64,000 nucleotides of DNA, from assembly GCA_963786805.1 (NCBI GenBank), contig CAWBAK010000006.1, forward strand, positions 131,488 to 195,487, read 5' to 3'. The translations under genes and the position numbers were made by a program. Source of the DNA: CALGFI01 sp963786805. Lineage in GTDB: Bacteria; Actinomycetota; UBA4738; HRBIN12. The notes below the pieces were generated by a model. It made no database searches and was not told where the DNA came from. It saw only the letters and a program-made list of their open reading frames with translations. This document shows positions 51,135 through 60,779 of the stretch, piece after piece (position 1 is the stretch's first letter; each line of letters opens with the position of its first letter).

Positions 51135-51140
51135 TACGCT
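51135..51140 (+). promoter_or_regulatory. -10 box of leaderless promoter for the MFS gene
   Basis: TACGCT, then seven bases, then GTG at 51148. It faces away from the lipid operon promoter, with the TetR-type dyad about 25 bp upstream, so both transcription units could share that control. Confidence 0.5.
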
Positions 51141-51147
51141 CGCGCCC

Positions 51148-52543
51148 GTGACGAGCGAGCCCGCCCGGACCGTCTCCCCGGCCCCGCCGTGGCGCGAGGT
51201 GTTCGCCGGGTGCGCGCGGCCGGCTCACCGCGGGGCTGCTCCTGCTCGAGGCGCTCGTGGCGATCGAGTCCCTCATCGTCCTCACGATCCTGCCCGCGGT
51301 CGAAGAGGAGCTCGGAGGCCTGTCGCTCTACGGATGGACCTTCACGGCGCTGACCCTGGCGTCGTTCGCCACCGTCCCGATCGCCGGGCGGCTGACCGAT
51401 CGCCTCGGGCCTGCGGCCGGTGCTCGCGTTCGCGCTCGTGCTGTACGTCGCGGGCCTGCTGATCGCCGCCGCGGCGCCCTCGATGCTCGTGCTGGTGGTG
51501 GGACGGTTCGTCCAGGGGATCGGCGGCGGGGGTCTGTACACCGTCTCGCTCGGCGCGGTGGCCAAGACCTATCCCGAACGGATCCGCCCGCGCGTGATGG
51601 CGCTCCTCGCGTCGATGTGGATCGTCCCCGGCCTGCTCGGCCCTCCGGTCGGAACCCTGATCGCCACGACGCTCGGCTGGCGCTGGGCGTTCCTCATCCC
51701 CATCCCGCTGATCGTCGTCGGCGTCCTCCTGGTCATCCCCTCGCTGCGTTCGATCGGCTCGACCCCCGACACCGAGCGGCTGCCGGTCGCCGCGAGCCTG
51801 TTGTTGATGCTCGGAGCCGGCGTCTTCCTGGCCGGCCTCACCTCGCTCAACATGCTCGAGCGTGGGACTGATCCTGGGCGGGCTCGCCGTCGCGATCCCG
51901 GCGCTGCGCCGGATCACGCCGCGCGGCACCTTCACGGCTCGTCCCGGCCTGCCGGCGGCCGCGGCGGCCGCGTTCCTCGCCTCGTGCGCGTTCCTCGCGG
52001 TCGACGGCTTCCTGACGTTGATGCTCACGAAGGTGCGAGGGCTCTCGGTCGGCCAGGCCGGGCTCGTGATCACGGCCGCGACGGTGGCCTGGGCCGCCGG
52101 CAGCTGGTACGAGTCGCGCACCGTCGGTCGCCGCGGGGCGCGGTGGATCACGACGCTCGGCGCGGTCGTGATCGCCGTCGGGACGCTGCTCGTGGCGACG
52201 GGGCTGATCCGCGACGTTCCGATCGTCGTCGGCGTACGTCGGATGGGGCCTCGGCGGGCTCGGGATGGGCATGGTGTTCCCGACGATCCCGCTCGCCGTG
52301 ATGAGCGTCGCCACCGAGGGACACGAGGCCGGCGAGCTCTCCTCGACGATCCTCATGGACTTCCTCGGCATCGGCATCGGCGCGGGACTCGGTGGCGCCA
52401 GCGTCGCGCTCGCCGACCGCGGCACGATCTCGCTCGAGGCCGGGATCGGCGGCGCGTTCGCGATCGGTCTGCTGTCCGCGCTCCTGCTCATCGTCGTCGC
52501 GAGGCGGTTGCCCGACGCGCGGCCGGTAGACTCGGCGGCCTGA
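51148..52543 (+). CDS. MFS transporter, drug-efflux type (frameshifted)
   Basis: About 460 residues with 14 predicted helices. It keeps the efflux signatures IESLIVLTILPAVEEELGG, FATVPIAGRLTDRLG, VGRFVQGIGGGGLYTVSLGAVAKTYPER and WIVPGLLGPPVGTLI. At least four one-base errors break the frame (near 51220, 51412, 51865 and 52240). Proton-coupled exporters of this group move drugs or lipids. Divergence from the lipid operon suggests it may export a product or intermediate, which is inference. Its stop overlaps the MazG-like start. Confidence 0.88.
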
Positions 52544-52833
52544 TGGAGATCGCGGAGCTGCAACGAACGCTGCATCGCACGTACTACGAGCGCGACATGA
52601 AGCGCGGCCCCGACGCCACGTTCCGCTGGCTCACCGAGGAGGTCGGAGAGCTCGCGAGGGCGCTTCGGAACGGCGCGCGCGACGAGCTCGTGCACGAGTT
52701 CTCCGACGTGATCGCCTGGCTCGCCTCGCTCGCGAACCTGTTGAACGTCGATCTCGACGAGGCCGCGGCTCGCTACGCGAACGGGTGCCCGAAGTGCGGG
52801 GCTTCCCCGTGCACGTGCGCGTTCGCGCCATGA
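52543..52833 (+). CDS. MazG-like nucleotide pyrophosphohydrolase with zinc-like tail
   Basis: 96 residues. The MazG fold shows RTYYERDMKRGPDATFRWLTEEVGELARAL with the EEVGEL metal motif and a second DVIAWLASLANLLNVDL. The tail CPKCGASPCTC carries four cysteines and may bind zinc or act in redox sensing. It presumably hydrolyses NTPs to NMP and pyrophosphate. The ATG overlaps the MFS stop by one base, so the two are co-translated. Confidence 0.88.
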   Translation: MEIAELQRTLHRTYYERDMKRGPDATFRWLTEEVGELARALRNGARDELVHEFSDVIAWLASLANLLNVDLDEAAARYANGCPKCGASPCTCAFAP

Positions 52834-52860
52834 GCGTCCCGCGGCGACCGCGCTGAAGCG

Positions 52861-53347
52861 GTGGGCCTCGACTACACGATCCGGGCGGCGACCGTCGAGG
52901 ACTGGCCACAGGTGGCCGGCCTCCTCGTCGAGCTCGGCCGCGACGTGTCGCCCTCGGCGACCACGAACCCGTCGTACGTGATCCGCTTCGGCGGTCACCT
53001 CGCGCTCCGCGAGTCGCGAACCCTGGTCGCCGAGGAGCTCGGCGGTCGGCTGCTCGGGTTCCTCGACCTGGAGTTCCGCCAGCGCCTCGGCCATCCCCGG
53101 CCGCAGGCGTGGGTGAACGACCTCGTCGTGACCGAACCGGTCCGAGGGCAAGGGGTCGGAACGGCGTTGATGAAGGAAGCCGAGGTCCTCGCGCGCAAGC
53201 GCGGGTGCTTCCGCATGTCGCTCGAGACGAGCGGGTGGCGCGAGGCGACCCACCGCTTCTACGAGGGCGACGGGCTGGGTCGACAACGGCAAGTGGTTCG
53301 TGAAGCTGCTCGACGAGTCGAAGGGCGGCGGGGGCTACAACGAGTAG
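52861..53347 (+). CDS. GNAT acetyltransferase (frameshifted near the C-terminus)
   Basis: About 162 residues: YTIRAATVEDWPQVAGLLVEL, LLGFLDLEFRQ, AWVNDLVVTEPVRGQGVGTALMKEAEVLARKRGC (acetyl-CoA loop RGQGVGTAL), MSLETSGWREATHRFYEG. A one-base insertion near 53278 is followed by WVDNGKWFVKLLDESKGGGG up to TAG at 53345. Substrate unknown. It starts GTG, close after the MazG-like gene. Confidence 0.87.
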
Positions 53348-53357
53348 CCGATGACGA

Positions 53358-54389
53358 TCAGCGGCGCGCGAGGACGGCTTCGGCGATCTGCACCGCGTTC
53401 AGCGCCGCGCCCTTGCGGAGGTTGTCGCCGCACGCGAACAGCAAGAGCGCGTCGTCGTGGCCCTCGGGACGGCGGATCCGGCCGACGAGCACATCGTCGA
53501 TCCCGGCCGCCTCGAGCGGGCTCGGGTAGACGCCGTTCGCCGGATCGTCGCGGAGCTGGACACCCGGCGCATCGCGGAAGATCTCGCGGGCCTCGTCGGG
53601 CGAGATCGGCCGCTCGAACGTCGCGTGCACGCTCACGCTGTGCCCGACGGGCACGGGAACGCGAACGCACGTCGCCGTGATGTCGAGCTGCGGCATCGAG
53701 AGGATCCGTTTGGCCTCCCGCTGCATCTTGACCTCCTCGAACGTGAACCCCGTGTCCTCGTCGACCACGTCGATCTTCGCGAGCACGTTGTAGGCGATCG
53801 TCTTGCCGAACACGTCGCCGCTCGGCAGCGCGTCGAGGTCGCCGCTGCCGAGCTCCTCCTCCATCCCGTGGAGCTTCTCGACCTGCTCGGCCAGCTCGCG
53901 CACGCCTTTCTGCCCGGCGCCGGAGACCGACTGGTACGAGCTGAGGATGAGCGAGCGAAGGCCGGCCTCGCGGTGCAGCGGCGCGACGGCCATGAGCGTC
54001 GTGATGATCGTGCAGTTCGGGACCGAGATGATCCTCGGACCGGACTCCAGCGCCTCGGGGTTCACCTCGGGGATCACGAGGGCGGCCTCGGGTTCCATCC
54101 GGAAGGCGCTCGAGTTATCGATGCAGACCGTTCCCGCCTCCGCGGCGGCCGGCACCCAGGTCTTGGCGACGGAGCTCCCGCACGAGCTGAGCGCGATGTC
54201 GACGCCCTCGAGCGCCTCCTGCGTCAGCACGCCGACGGTGTGCTCCGCCCCGGCGAACGACACGCGCGACCCGGCCGTTCGCTCCGAGGCGAGCGGCACG
54301 AGCTCGTCGGCCGGGAACCCCCGCTCCTCGAGGATGCGGAGCATGGTCCGGCCGACGGCTCCGGTGGCTCCGACGACGGCGACCCGCAT
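53358..54389 (-). CDS. asd: Aspartate-semialdehyde dehydrogenase
   Basis: 343 residues. NADP motif VAVVGATGAVGRTMLRIL, catalytic Cys126 in SVPNCTIITTL, YQSVSGAGQKGVREL, and VRVPVPVGHSVSVHA near the active-site His. It reduces aspartyl phosphate to the semialdehyde for lysine, diaminopimelate, threonine and methionine. It is last in lysC - zinc-ribbon protein - asd, 2 bp after the upstream stop. The unrelated membrane protein in between is odd for this operon. Confidence 0.97.
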   Translation of the reverse strand: MRVAVVGATGAVGRTMLRILEERGFPADELVPLASERTAGSRVSFAGAEHTVGVLTQEALEGVDIALSSCGSSVAKTWVPAAAEAGTVCIDNSSAFRMEPEAALVIPEVNPEALESGPRIISVPNCTIITTLMAVAPLHREAGLRSLILSSYQSVSGAGQKGVRELAEQVEKLHGMEEELGSGDLDALPSGDVFGKTIAYNVLAKIDVVDEDTGFTFEEVKMQREAKRILSMPQLDITATCVRVPVPVGHSVSVHATFERPISPDEAREIFRDAPGVQLRDDPANGVYPSPLEAAGIDDVLVGRIRRPEGHDDALLLFACGDNLRKGAALNAVQIAEAVLARR

Positions 54390-54391
54390 GG

Positions 54392-55081
54392 TCAACGGAA
54401 CTGCCAGGAGTCGAGCATGTCGCTGAAGACCACCGCGCTGGTCCCGAAGCCGTCGGACACGTCGTTCAGCGTGATCCGCCATCCGATGTCGTCGCGGACG
54501 GTGACGACCTCGCGCATCTGGAAGCTCTCTCCGTCCTCCGGCGTGACGGTCACGTCCCACTGCAGCGCGCCGACGCCGTCGAGCGAGGTCTCGCTCGCGG
54601 CGCCCGGCGTGAGGCCGACCTCCTCGTCCCGCTGGCGGACGAACGCGGACCATTCATCGAGCGCCGTGCCGCCCTCCAGGTCGACCGCTTCCACGACGAC
54701 GGTTGCCGACTCGGTCGGCGGCGCGAACTGATCGAGCGTGACGTCGGCGCCGAACTGCGCCGGGCCCGCCTCCCAGCCGTCGGGCACGAGCACGCAGTAC
54801 CCGAAGTTCTCCGACTTGAAGTTCGTGCCGGAGCACGGGTCCGGCCGGAGCAGCCAGACGACGCCGACACCGCCCACGACGAAGGCGACCATCCCGACCA
54901 TGACGAGCGGGCGCCACTTCGAGGGCTGCGGCGGTTTGCGGACCTCGATCGGCGGGCGTTCGGACTCGCTGCGACGAAGGGGCATGAGCGCCATGTGGCC
55001 GGGTTCGAGGGTCGTCCCGCACTGCGTGCAGACGGTGGACTCCTCGGGATTGACGTTGCGACAGCTGGGACAGACGACCAT
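54392..55081 (-). CDS. Zinc-ribbon membrane protein with extracellular PsbP-like domain
   Basis: 229 residues. The N-terminal zinc ribbon (CPSCRNVNPEESTVCTQCG) is cytosolic; residues about 57-79 are one membrane helix (PLVMVGMVAFVVGGVGVVWLL). The outside domain (FGYCVLVPDGWEAGPAQF, TVVVEAVDLEGGTALDEWSAF, FQMREVVTVRDDIGWRITL) resembles the PsbP/LpqN-type fold. It sits between lysC (4 bp gap) and asd (2 bp gap). A tie between amino-acid supply and the envelope is possible, but nothing proves it. Confidence 0.82.
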   Translation of the reverse strand: MVVCPSCRNVNPEESTVCTQCGTTLEPGHMALMPLRRSESERPPIEVRKPPQPSKWRPLVMVGMVAFVVGGVGVVWLLRPDPCSGTNFKSENFGYCVLVPDGWEAGPAQFGADVTLDQFAPPTESATVVVEAVDLEGGTALDEWSAFVRQRDEEVGLTPGAASETSLDGVGALQWDVTVTPEDGESFQMREVVTVRDDIGWRITLNDVSDGFGTSAVVFSDMLDSWQFR

Positions 55082-55085
55082 CGGG

Positions 55086-56327
55086 TCAGCCCTCGCCTTC
55101 GAGGAGCGCTTCGTCCAGGCCGAACCGCTGGTGCACGGTGCGGACCGCTCGCTCGGCGTCCTCGGCGCGGATCACACACGAGATCCGGATCGACGACGTC
55201 GAGATCATCTCGATGTTGATCCCCTCGGTGGCGAGCGCATCGAACATGTCCGCGGCGACGCCCGGGTTGCTCTTCATCCCGGCGCCGACGAGCGAGAGCT
55301 TCGCGATGCCGTCGTCGGCCGAGTACCGCTCCGCGCCGATGTCGCTCACGATCCCCTGCAGCACGGCCTCGACCCGCGGCAGGTCGGCGCGCGGGACGGT
55401 GAACGAGAGGTCCGTGCGCCCGTCGTGCGAGACGTTCTGAACGATCAGGTCCACGTTGATCCCCTCGGCGGCGACCGCCTTGAAGATCGAGGCGGCGATC
55501 CCCGGCCGGTCCGGGACGTCGTCGATCGTCACCTTCGCCTCCTCGGCGTCCAGGGCGACTCCCCGGATGAGCGCCTGCTCGAGCATCGGGATCTCGTCCT
55601 CCTCCACCACCCACGTCCCGTCACCTTCCGAGTAGGAAGGAAGGACGTGCAGGCGCACCTTGTGGCGACGAGCGTACTCCACGGATCGCAGCTGGAGGAC
55701 CTTCGCGCCCGCCGCGGAGAGCTCGAGCATCTCCTCGTAGGTGATCCTGTCGAGCCTGCGCGCGCGCGGCTCGATCCGCGGGTCGGCGGTGAAGACGCCC
55801 TCGACGTCCGTGTAGATCTCGCACACCTCGGCGCCGAGCGCCGCCGCCATCGCGACCGCGGTGGTGTCTGAGCCGCCACGGCCGAGCGTCGTGATGTCGA
55901 ACTCGGTCGAGAGCCCCTGGAACCCGGCCAGGATCACGACGTTGCCGGCGCCGAGCGACTCCTGGATCCGCGCGGGACGAACCTCGACGATCCGCGCCTT
56001 CCCGTGCTGGGTGTCGGTGATGATCCCGGCCTGCGAGCCCGTGTAGGAAGCGGCCCTGCACCCTCTGGCGTTCACGGCGATCGCGAGGAGGGACATCGCG
56101 ATCCGCTCGCCGGACGTGAGGAGCATGTCGAGCTCGCGCGGCTCGGGGACCTGCGTGAGCTCCGAGGCCATCCCGAAGAGCACGTCGGTGGTGTCGCCCA
56201 TCGCGGACACGACCACGACGACGTCGTTCCCGGCCTCGCGGGTGCGGACGACCCGGTCGGCGACGTGCCCGATCCGCTCGGGGGTCCCGACCGAGGTCCC
56301 ACCGTATTTCTGCACCACGATGGGCAT
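55086..56327 (-). CDS. lysC: Aspartate kinase
   Basis: 413 residues. The kinase domain starts VVQKYGGTSVGTPERI and contains LTSGERIAMSLLAIAVN, GFQGLSTEFDITTLGRGGSDTTAVAMAAALGA and IYTDVEGVFTADPRI. Two ACT domains follow (DVPDRPGIAASIFKAVAAEGINVDLIVQNV and LSLVGAGMKSNPGVAADMFDALATEGINIEMI), so lysine/threonine feedback is expected. The ATG has TACCCT ending 6 nt upstream, which supports a leaderless message. It is the first gene of the operon with the zinc-ribbon protein and asd. Confidence 0.97.
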   Translation of the reverse strand: MPIVVQKYGGTSVGTPERIGHVADRVVRTREAGNDVVVVVSAMGDTTDVLFGMASELTQVPEPRELDMLLTSGERIAMSLLAIAVNARGCRAASYTGSQAGIITDTQHGKARIVEVRPARIQESLGAGNVVILAGFQGLSTEFDITTLGRGGSDTTAVAMAAALGAEVCEIYTDVEGVFTADPRIEPRARRLDRITYEEMLELSAAGAKVLQLRSVEYARRHKVRLHVLPSYSEGDGTWVVEEDEIPMLEQALIRGVALDAEEAKVTIDDVPDRPGIAASIFKAVAAEGINVDLIVQNVSHDGRTDLSFTVPRADLPRVEAVLQGIVSDIGAERYSADDGIAKLSLVGAGMKSNPGVAADMFDALATEGINIEMISTSSIRISCVIRAEDAERAVRTVHQRFGLDEALLEGEG

Positions 56328-56333
56328 TCCCGC

Positions 56334-56339
56334 AGGGTA
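56334..56339 (-). promoter_or_regulatory. -10 box of leaderless lysC promoter
   Basis: TACCCT on the minus strand, then GCGGGA, then the lysC ATG. No Shine-Dalgarno sequence is present. Confidence 0.55.
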
Positions 56340-56375
56340 ACAGCGGCCCTCGGGCGCCCGGGAAGGCGAGGCGCC

Positions 56376-58477
56376 TCAGGCGCCGAGCGAGCGCTTCAGG
56401 AAGTCGAGCTGGACGCCGGAGGAGGTTCTCGGTGACGGCGGTCGAGCGCGTCATGTGCGTCGCGTTCGGGATCAGGACCAGCTCGTGGTGCCGGCCGGCC
56501 TCGAACAGCGCCGCCGAGAGCTTCAGCGTGTGCGCGACGAACACGTTGTCGTCGGCGAGCCCGTGGATCAGCAGGAGCGGCCGGATGAGCCGCGGCGCCT
56601 CGGCGAGGATCGAGTTCCGCTCGTACACCTCGGGGTGCTCGTCGGGATGGCCGAGGTAGCGCTCCGTGTAGTACGTGTCGTAGAGGCGCTGGTCGGTCAC
56701 CGGCGCGCCGGCCACGGCCGCGTGGAACACGTCCGGGCGGCGAAGGACCGCCATCGCCGCGAGGTAGCCGCCGAAGGACCACCCGCGGATCCCGACGCGC
56801 TCGAGGTCGAGGAACGGGTACCGCTCGGCCGCGGCGTGCAGCGCGTCGACCTGGTCCTCGAGCGCGAGCCCGAAGTCGAACTTCACCGCGCGGTCCCACG
56901 CCGGTCCGCGTCCGTCGACGCCGCGGCCGTCGACGACCAGGACCGCGAACCCGGCGTCGGCGATCCACTGCGACTCGAGGAACAGGTTCCGGGCCTTGAG
57001 CACCCGCGCGCCGTGCGGCCCGCCGTACGGGTCGAGCAGGACGGGGAGCGGCGCGTCCGGGTTCCGCGCCGCCCGGGAGCAGGAGCGCCGCGCGGAGCTC
57101 GCGCTCGCCGAGGGTGAGCATGATCGGCTTCGGCACGACGACCGGCTCCTCGGCGACCGAGCGGATCTCGCCGGCGCGGGCGCCGTCGCGACGCGACCTC
57201 GGCCGTGGCGCCCGCGCGATCGAGGCTCGCCGAGACGATGACGCTCGTTCCGCCCCCGACCGCTCCGGAGTGCACGCCCGGCTCGTCGGTGATCCTCACC
57301 GGTCCCTCGGCGGGGGTCCACCGCCACAGGTGGATCTCGGTCGGGTCCTCGGAGGCGCGGAACAGGACGCCCTCGCCGGCGTCGAGGACCTCGCGCACCT
57401 GGAGCCCGGGCGGCGTGACGGGCTCGCCGTCGACCGTGAGCCGGTACGTGTCGGCGTCGCGGTCGGCGACGACCTCGACGACGCGGCCGCCCGCGAGCGC
57501 GGCGTGGCGCCTCCGCGACGAGCTCGACCCACTCGGGGTCGGTGGTCTCGCGCACGAGCGTCGTCGCTCCCGTCGCCGGGTCGATCTCGAGGAGCTGCGT
57601 CCGTCGCTGGTCGCGCGAGACGACGAGGATCAACGGCGGCCAGCCTTGGCTCCAGTCGAACCGCGCGAGGTACGGGAACCGGTCGCCGTCCCACGTCACG
57701 TCGGTCCGCCCGCCGCTCGCGACGTCGAACAGGTGGAGCGTGACGATCGCGTCCGCGGTCCCGGCCTGCGGGATAGCGCACCGCGCGCGGCGGCGAGGCC
57801 GGGTTCGTCGAGTCGGCGATGTACCAGGTGAGGACGTCGCGCTCGTCGACGCGCGCGGCGGCGATCGTCGCGCCGTCGGGCGACCACCAGTGCCCGCGGA
57901 AGCGGTCGCATCTCCTCGGCCGCGACGAACTCGGCGAGCCCCCACGTCACGTCGGGATCGTCCTCGCGGCGAGCGTGCGGTCGCCGCCCTCGATCTCGCG
58001 GACGTGGAGGGCCCGATCGGCGACGTAGGCGATCTTCTCGCCGACGGGATCGAGCCGCGGGTCGTCGACGCCGCCCGGCGAGGCGAGCTCGCGCGCGGAG
58101 CCCTCGACGAGGTCGGCGAGGAACAGGCGGCCGGAGACGGAGAACACCGCGCGCCGCACGTCGCGGTCCGTCGCGTAGGTGGTCACCCCGGAGGACCGCT
58201 CGCGCGCGCGCTCGCGCCGGGCGCGCTCGGCGTCGGTGAGCGCATCGTCGTCGTCCATCGAGAGCGAGCGGGGATCGAACACGCACCGCTCCTCGCCGCT
58301 CGCCGCGTCCTGGACCCAGAGGCACGCGATGGGGTCGTCACCCGCCTTGGTCCGCAGGAAGACGATGCGCTCCCCGTCGGGCGACACCGTGATCGACCGC
58401 GGCACGCCGAGCGCGAACCCCCGCGTCCGCGCCACCTGACGCGGGAACTCCTCCATCGGATCCGTGCCCGTGGCCAT
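56376..58477 (-). CDS. S9-family prolyl oligopeptidase-like peptidase (frameshifted)
   Basis: About 700 residues. An N-terminal beta-propeller (GFALGVPRSITVSPDGERIVFLRTKAGDDP, AVFSVSGRLFLADLVEGSARELASPGG) precedes an alpha/beta hydrolase domain: LDPYGGPHGARV, GIRGWSFGGYLAAMAV with the catalytic Ser, LLLIHGLADDNVFVAHTLKLSAALFEAGRHHELVLIPNATHMT with Asp and His. Repair of at least four one-base errors restores a full-length DPP-IV/acylaminoacyl-peptidase-like enzyme without a signal peptide. The ATG has TAGGCT 9 nt upstream. It cleaves small peptides. Confidence 0.9.
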
Positions 58478-58563
58478 CGGCCCGGGAGCCTACCAACCGG
58501 CATGCCCGTCACAGACGTACAGGGAAGCGGCATAGAGGTTCGGAAACCGCGACCGGAGCGGAT

Positions 58564-59178
58564 GTGCGCGAGGACCACGACGACGTCGAGCTGATCGTCC
58601 GTTCCTGGGACGTGCCGGAGGTGTTCGGCGTCCTGTTCGAGCGGCACGCCGAGCCGATGCTCGCGTACTTCGCCCGGCGGACGCTCGACGCCGAGGCCGC
58701 CGCCGAGCTCGTGGCGGAGACGTTCGCCGAGGCGTTCTCGTCACGGCGGCGGTTCCGCGACCAGGGCGTCGACGGCGCGGCATGGCTGTACGGGATCGGC
58801 CGGAACCTGCTCTCGCACTACTTCCGGAGCGGCGCGGTGGACGCGCGGGCCCGCCGGCGCCTCGGGATGCCCGAACGGACGGTGAACGACGACGACTACG
58901 ACCGGATCGAAGAGCTCATCGACTTCGAGGATGTGGCGAAGGTGATCCGAGAAGCGCTCTCGGACCTGCCGGAGGACCAGCGTGAAGCGCTCACGTTGCG
59001 GGTGATCGATGGACGGAGCTACCGCGAGGTGGCGGAAGCGCTCGGGTGCACCGAGCAGACCGCGAGGGCTCGCGTCAGCCGCGGGCTGAAGCAGATGGCG
59101 AAGCAACTCGACGCCGACGAGACGGACGCACCGACCGAGCTGGAGAGGGAACGATGGAAACGTCGATCGGCTACCTGA
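58564..59178 (+). CDS. ECF RNA polymerase sigma factor
   Basis: 204 residues. Region 2: VLFERHAEPMLAYFARRTLDAEAAAELVAETFAEAFSSRRRF and WLYGIGRNLLSHYFRSG; region 4: DLPEDQREALTLRVIDGRSYREVAEALGCTEQTARARVSRGLKQMA. It is only distantly related to the other two sigma factors in the window. The tail overlaps the DUF4349 start by 25 bp. A GTG start is assumed; ATG two bases upstream is out of frame. The peptidase is divergent. Confidence 0.9.
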   Translation: MREDHDDVELIVRSWDVPEVFGVLFERHAEPMLAYFARRTLDAEAAAELVAETFAEAFSSRRRFRDQGVDGAAWLYGIGRNLLSHYFRSGAVDARARRRLGMPERTVNDDDYDRIEELIDFEDVAKVIREALSDLPEDQREALTLRVIDGRSYREVAEALGCTEQTARARVSRGLKQMAKQLDADETDAPTELERERWKRRSAT

Positions 59179-60184
59179 ACCAGGTTCACGGAGACCTCCT
59201 CGCCGCCGCGACGCGCGAGCGCCGCAGCGGCGTCCGGCCGCCGCGCTCTCGGCGCACGCTTCCGAGCGGTCTCGTCGCGGCCGGGGTCGCGGTGCTCGTC
59301 GCGGCGGGCCTGGTCGGCGCGATCGTGAGGTCCGGCGGCATCGGTGGAAGCGACGACGGCGCGAGACCTGCCGCTGGCGACGCAGGCGGGGACGCGCGGG
59401 CTCGACGGGCGCCACGGGCGGGACCGGTTCGTTCGGCTACCTGCGATGAACAGTCGGATGGCCTGGCGGGCGGCGCTCCGACGCCCGAGCCGACGAGCCC
59501 GGGGAACGATTCTGGCGCGGTCGGAGTCGGCCGAGTCTCTCCCGCGTGATCCGGACCGCCGAGATGTCCCTGGTGGTCCCCCGCGACGCGTTCGACCAGC
59601 GGTTCGGCGAAGCGGTCGATGCCGCCGAGTCGAACGGCGGGTTCGTGCAGGACTCGCGGACGCGGGAGCGCGCGGGCGCGCTCACGATCCGCGTCCCGGC
59701 CGAGAACTTCGACGAGACGCTTCGCGCGCTCCGAGGGCTCGGCACCGTCGAGGTGGAGTCGATCCGCGGAAGGGACGTCACGGCGGACTACGTCGACCTC
59801 CGCGCGAGGCTTCGGATCGGGAAGTCGCGGCGCGAGGTGCTGCTTCGCCTGATGGACAAGGCGGTCAGCATCGAGCAGACGATCCGGGTGCAGAACGCGC
59901 TCGACGAGACGCAACTGCGGATCGAGCAGATCCAGGGTCAGCTGCGGCTGCTCGACGACCAGACGTCGCTCGCGACGATCTCGCTGAACCTTCGCGAGCA
60001 GGGCGTGGGCGCCGAGGTCGAGACGGCGAGCATCCCGAACGCGTTCGAACGAGCGGCCGCCGGGTTCGTCGGGGTGATCGCCGCGATCGTCATCGGACTC
60101 GGCTACCTGCTGCCGATCGTGCTCATCGGGCTGGCGTGCTGGTTCGTGTGGATGCGCGTCCAGCGGCGGCGCCAGACTCCCTGA
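59154..60184 (+). CDS. DUF4349 membrane protein, probable ECF partner (frameshifted)
   Basis: An N-terminal cytosolic part with METSIGYLNQVHGDLLAAATRERR and a first helix (SGLVAAGVAVLVAAGLVGAIV), then the DUF4349 region: VIRTAEMSLVVPRDAFDQRFGEAVDAAESNGGFVQDSRTRERAGALTIRVPAENFDETLRALRGLGTVEVESIRGRDVTADYVDLRARLR-type pattern, a coiled coil, and a C-terminal helix (VGVIAAIVIGLGYLLPIVLIGLACWFVW). One or two one-base errors lie between 59370 and 59540. Coupling to the sigma gene suggests an anti-sigma or sensor role. Confidence 0.82.
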
Positions 60185-60185
60185 G

Positions 60186-60779
60186 TCACATCTCCCGGCG
60201 GCCCTCGAGGGCCTGCGAGAGGGTCACCTCGTCGGCGTACTCGAGGTCGCCGCCGACGGGGAGGCCGCTGGCGAGCCGCGTGACGCGGACGCCCGTCGGC
60301 TTCAGCATCGCGGCCACGTACATCGCCGTCGCGTTGCCCTCGAGGTTCGGGTTCGTCGCGATGATCACCTCGGTGACGCCGTCGCGCTCGACCCGGTCGA
60401 GGAGCTCCTGCACCCGAAGGTCCTCGGGCCCGATCCCGTCGAGCGGGCTGATCGCGCCGCCGAGGACGTGGTACCGGCCCTTGATCACGCCCGCCTTCTC
60501 GACCGTCGCGATGTCCTTGGGCTCCTCGACCACGCAGAGCACCGTCCGATCGCGACCACCGTCGCGGCAGATCCGGCAGAGCTCGCCCTCGGCGACGTTG
60601 CCGCACTCGCGGCAGAAGAAGATCCGCTCCTTCGCGTTGACGATGACCTGGGCGAGGCGCTTCGCCTCCTCCGGATCGGTCTTCACGAGATGGAAGGCGA
60701 GCCGCTGCGCGGACTTCGGTCCGATCCCGGGGAGGCGGGCCAGCTCGTCGATCAGTTCCTGGATCGGACCCTCGTACAC
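60186..60779 (-). CDS. recR: Recombination protein RecR
   Basis: 197 residues, intact. Helix-hairpin-helix ELIDELARLPGIGPKSAQRLAFHL, Cys4 zinc finger (FCRECGNVAEGELCRICRD) and Toprim domain (VLCVVEEPKDIATVEKAG, ATNPNLEGNATAMYVA). It works with RecF and RecO to load RecA on gapped DNA. The start directly follows the dnaX stop, so they form one operon. The usual ybaB gene between them is absent. Confidence 0.97.
   Translation of the reverse strand: MYEGPIQELIDELARLPGIGPKSAQRLAFHLVKTDPEEAKRLAQVIVNAKERIFFCRECGNVAEGELCRICRDGGRDRTVLCVVEEPKDIATVEKAGVIKGRYHVLGGAISPLDGIGPEDLRVQELLDRVERDGVTEVIIATNPNLEGNATAMYVAAMLKPTGVRVTRLASGLPVGGDLEYADEVTLSQALEGRREM

Noticed and set aside
47568..52543. Calling ADH, reductase/HAD and MFS genes pseudogenes because of frame breaks
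   Set aside because: Each break is a single base, conserved motifs continue on both sides, and the same pattern affects essential dnaX, so assembly error is more likely.
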